From: Planctomycetaceae bacterium
Lineage (GTDB): Bacteria > Planctomycetota > Planctomycetia > Planctomycetales > Planctomycetaceae
Length of the DNA: 33,792 nucleotides
Direction of reading: 5' to 3'
Assembly: GCA_002724315.1 (NCBI GenBank)
Contig: PBOJ01000003.1
Span: 4,942 to 38,733, forward strand
In this document: positions 33,739 to 33,792 of the stretch, one piece after another
Layout: each line of letters begins with the position of its first letter
Position numbering within the stretch: the first letter of the stretch is position 1
Position numbers and translations under genes: made by a program
Notes under the pieces: model-generated
Database searches by the model: none
The model's input: the letters and a program-made list of their open reading frames with translations, nothing else
Told to the model about the DNA's origin: nothing

Positions 33739-33792
33739 ACGTGTGTCGACTTGCGGACGAACAGGACGACCACGGTTGATCGAGTCATCTCG

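Noticed and set aside
1..33792. tRNA, rRNA, CRISPR array, insertion sequence or phage elements
   Set aside because: No cloverleaf-like sequence, regular direct-repeat array, transposase or integrase motif was noticed on either strand; a tRNA scan would confirm this.

Overview
The window looks like a GC-rich Planctomycetota chromosome fragment. The diagnostic content is three proteins of the planctomycete PSCyt2 (DUF1549) plus PSD1 (DUF1553) architecture, five DUF1501 proteins with twin-arginine-type leaders, a formylglycine-type sulfatase, a sialate O-acetylesterase and many exported enzymes. This gene set is characteristic of that phylum. The order or genus cannot be read from the window. 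No rRNA, tRNA, CRISPR array, insertion sequence or phage gene was recognised.

Left third (1-8.9 kb): the C-terminal part of a DUF1501 gene runs in from the left edge and meets, tail to tail with overlapping stop codons, a minus-strand pair (TIM-barrel sugar epimerase/isomerase, then exported SGNH esterase). Divergent from that pair is a sulfatase. It is followed by a membrane-anchored TAXI-type solute receptor with palindromes upstream, an exported beta-propeller protein with four Asp-box repeats, and a convergent class II aldolase.

Middle (8.9-17 kb): a DUF1111 di-haem cytochrome with a long N-terminal extension diverges from an unusual DUF1501 protein (extra cysteines, changed GRDH motif). 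Next come a TVP38/TMEM64 membrane protein, a good stem-loop terminator candidate, a minus-strand PhoPQ-activated-like alpha/beta hydrolase and a CocE/NonD-type hydrolase.

Right half (17-33.8 kb): a five-gene plus-strand run carries two cytochrome/DUF1549/DUF1553 + DUF1501 modules on either side of a HEAT-repeat protein, behind a consensus TATAAT. Then come a cysteine hydrolase (isochorismatase fold), a small membrane protein, an SDR, a cupin, and a third DUF1549/DUF1553 + DUF1501 pair on the minus strand.

How the genes may work together (inference): most products carry export signals, and the sulfatase, esterases, propeller and cytochrome/DUF1501 modules fit cell-envelope attack on sulfated or acetylated polysaccharides. 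The epimerase, aldolase, SDR and cupin are cytoplasmic enzymes of the kind that handle released sugars or acids. The biochemical role of the DUF1501/DUF1549/DUF1553 modules is not established. Those modules are the best place in this window to look for an undescribed system.
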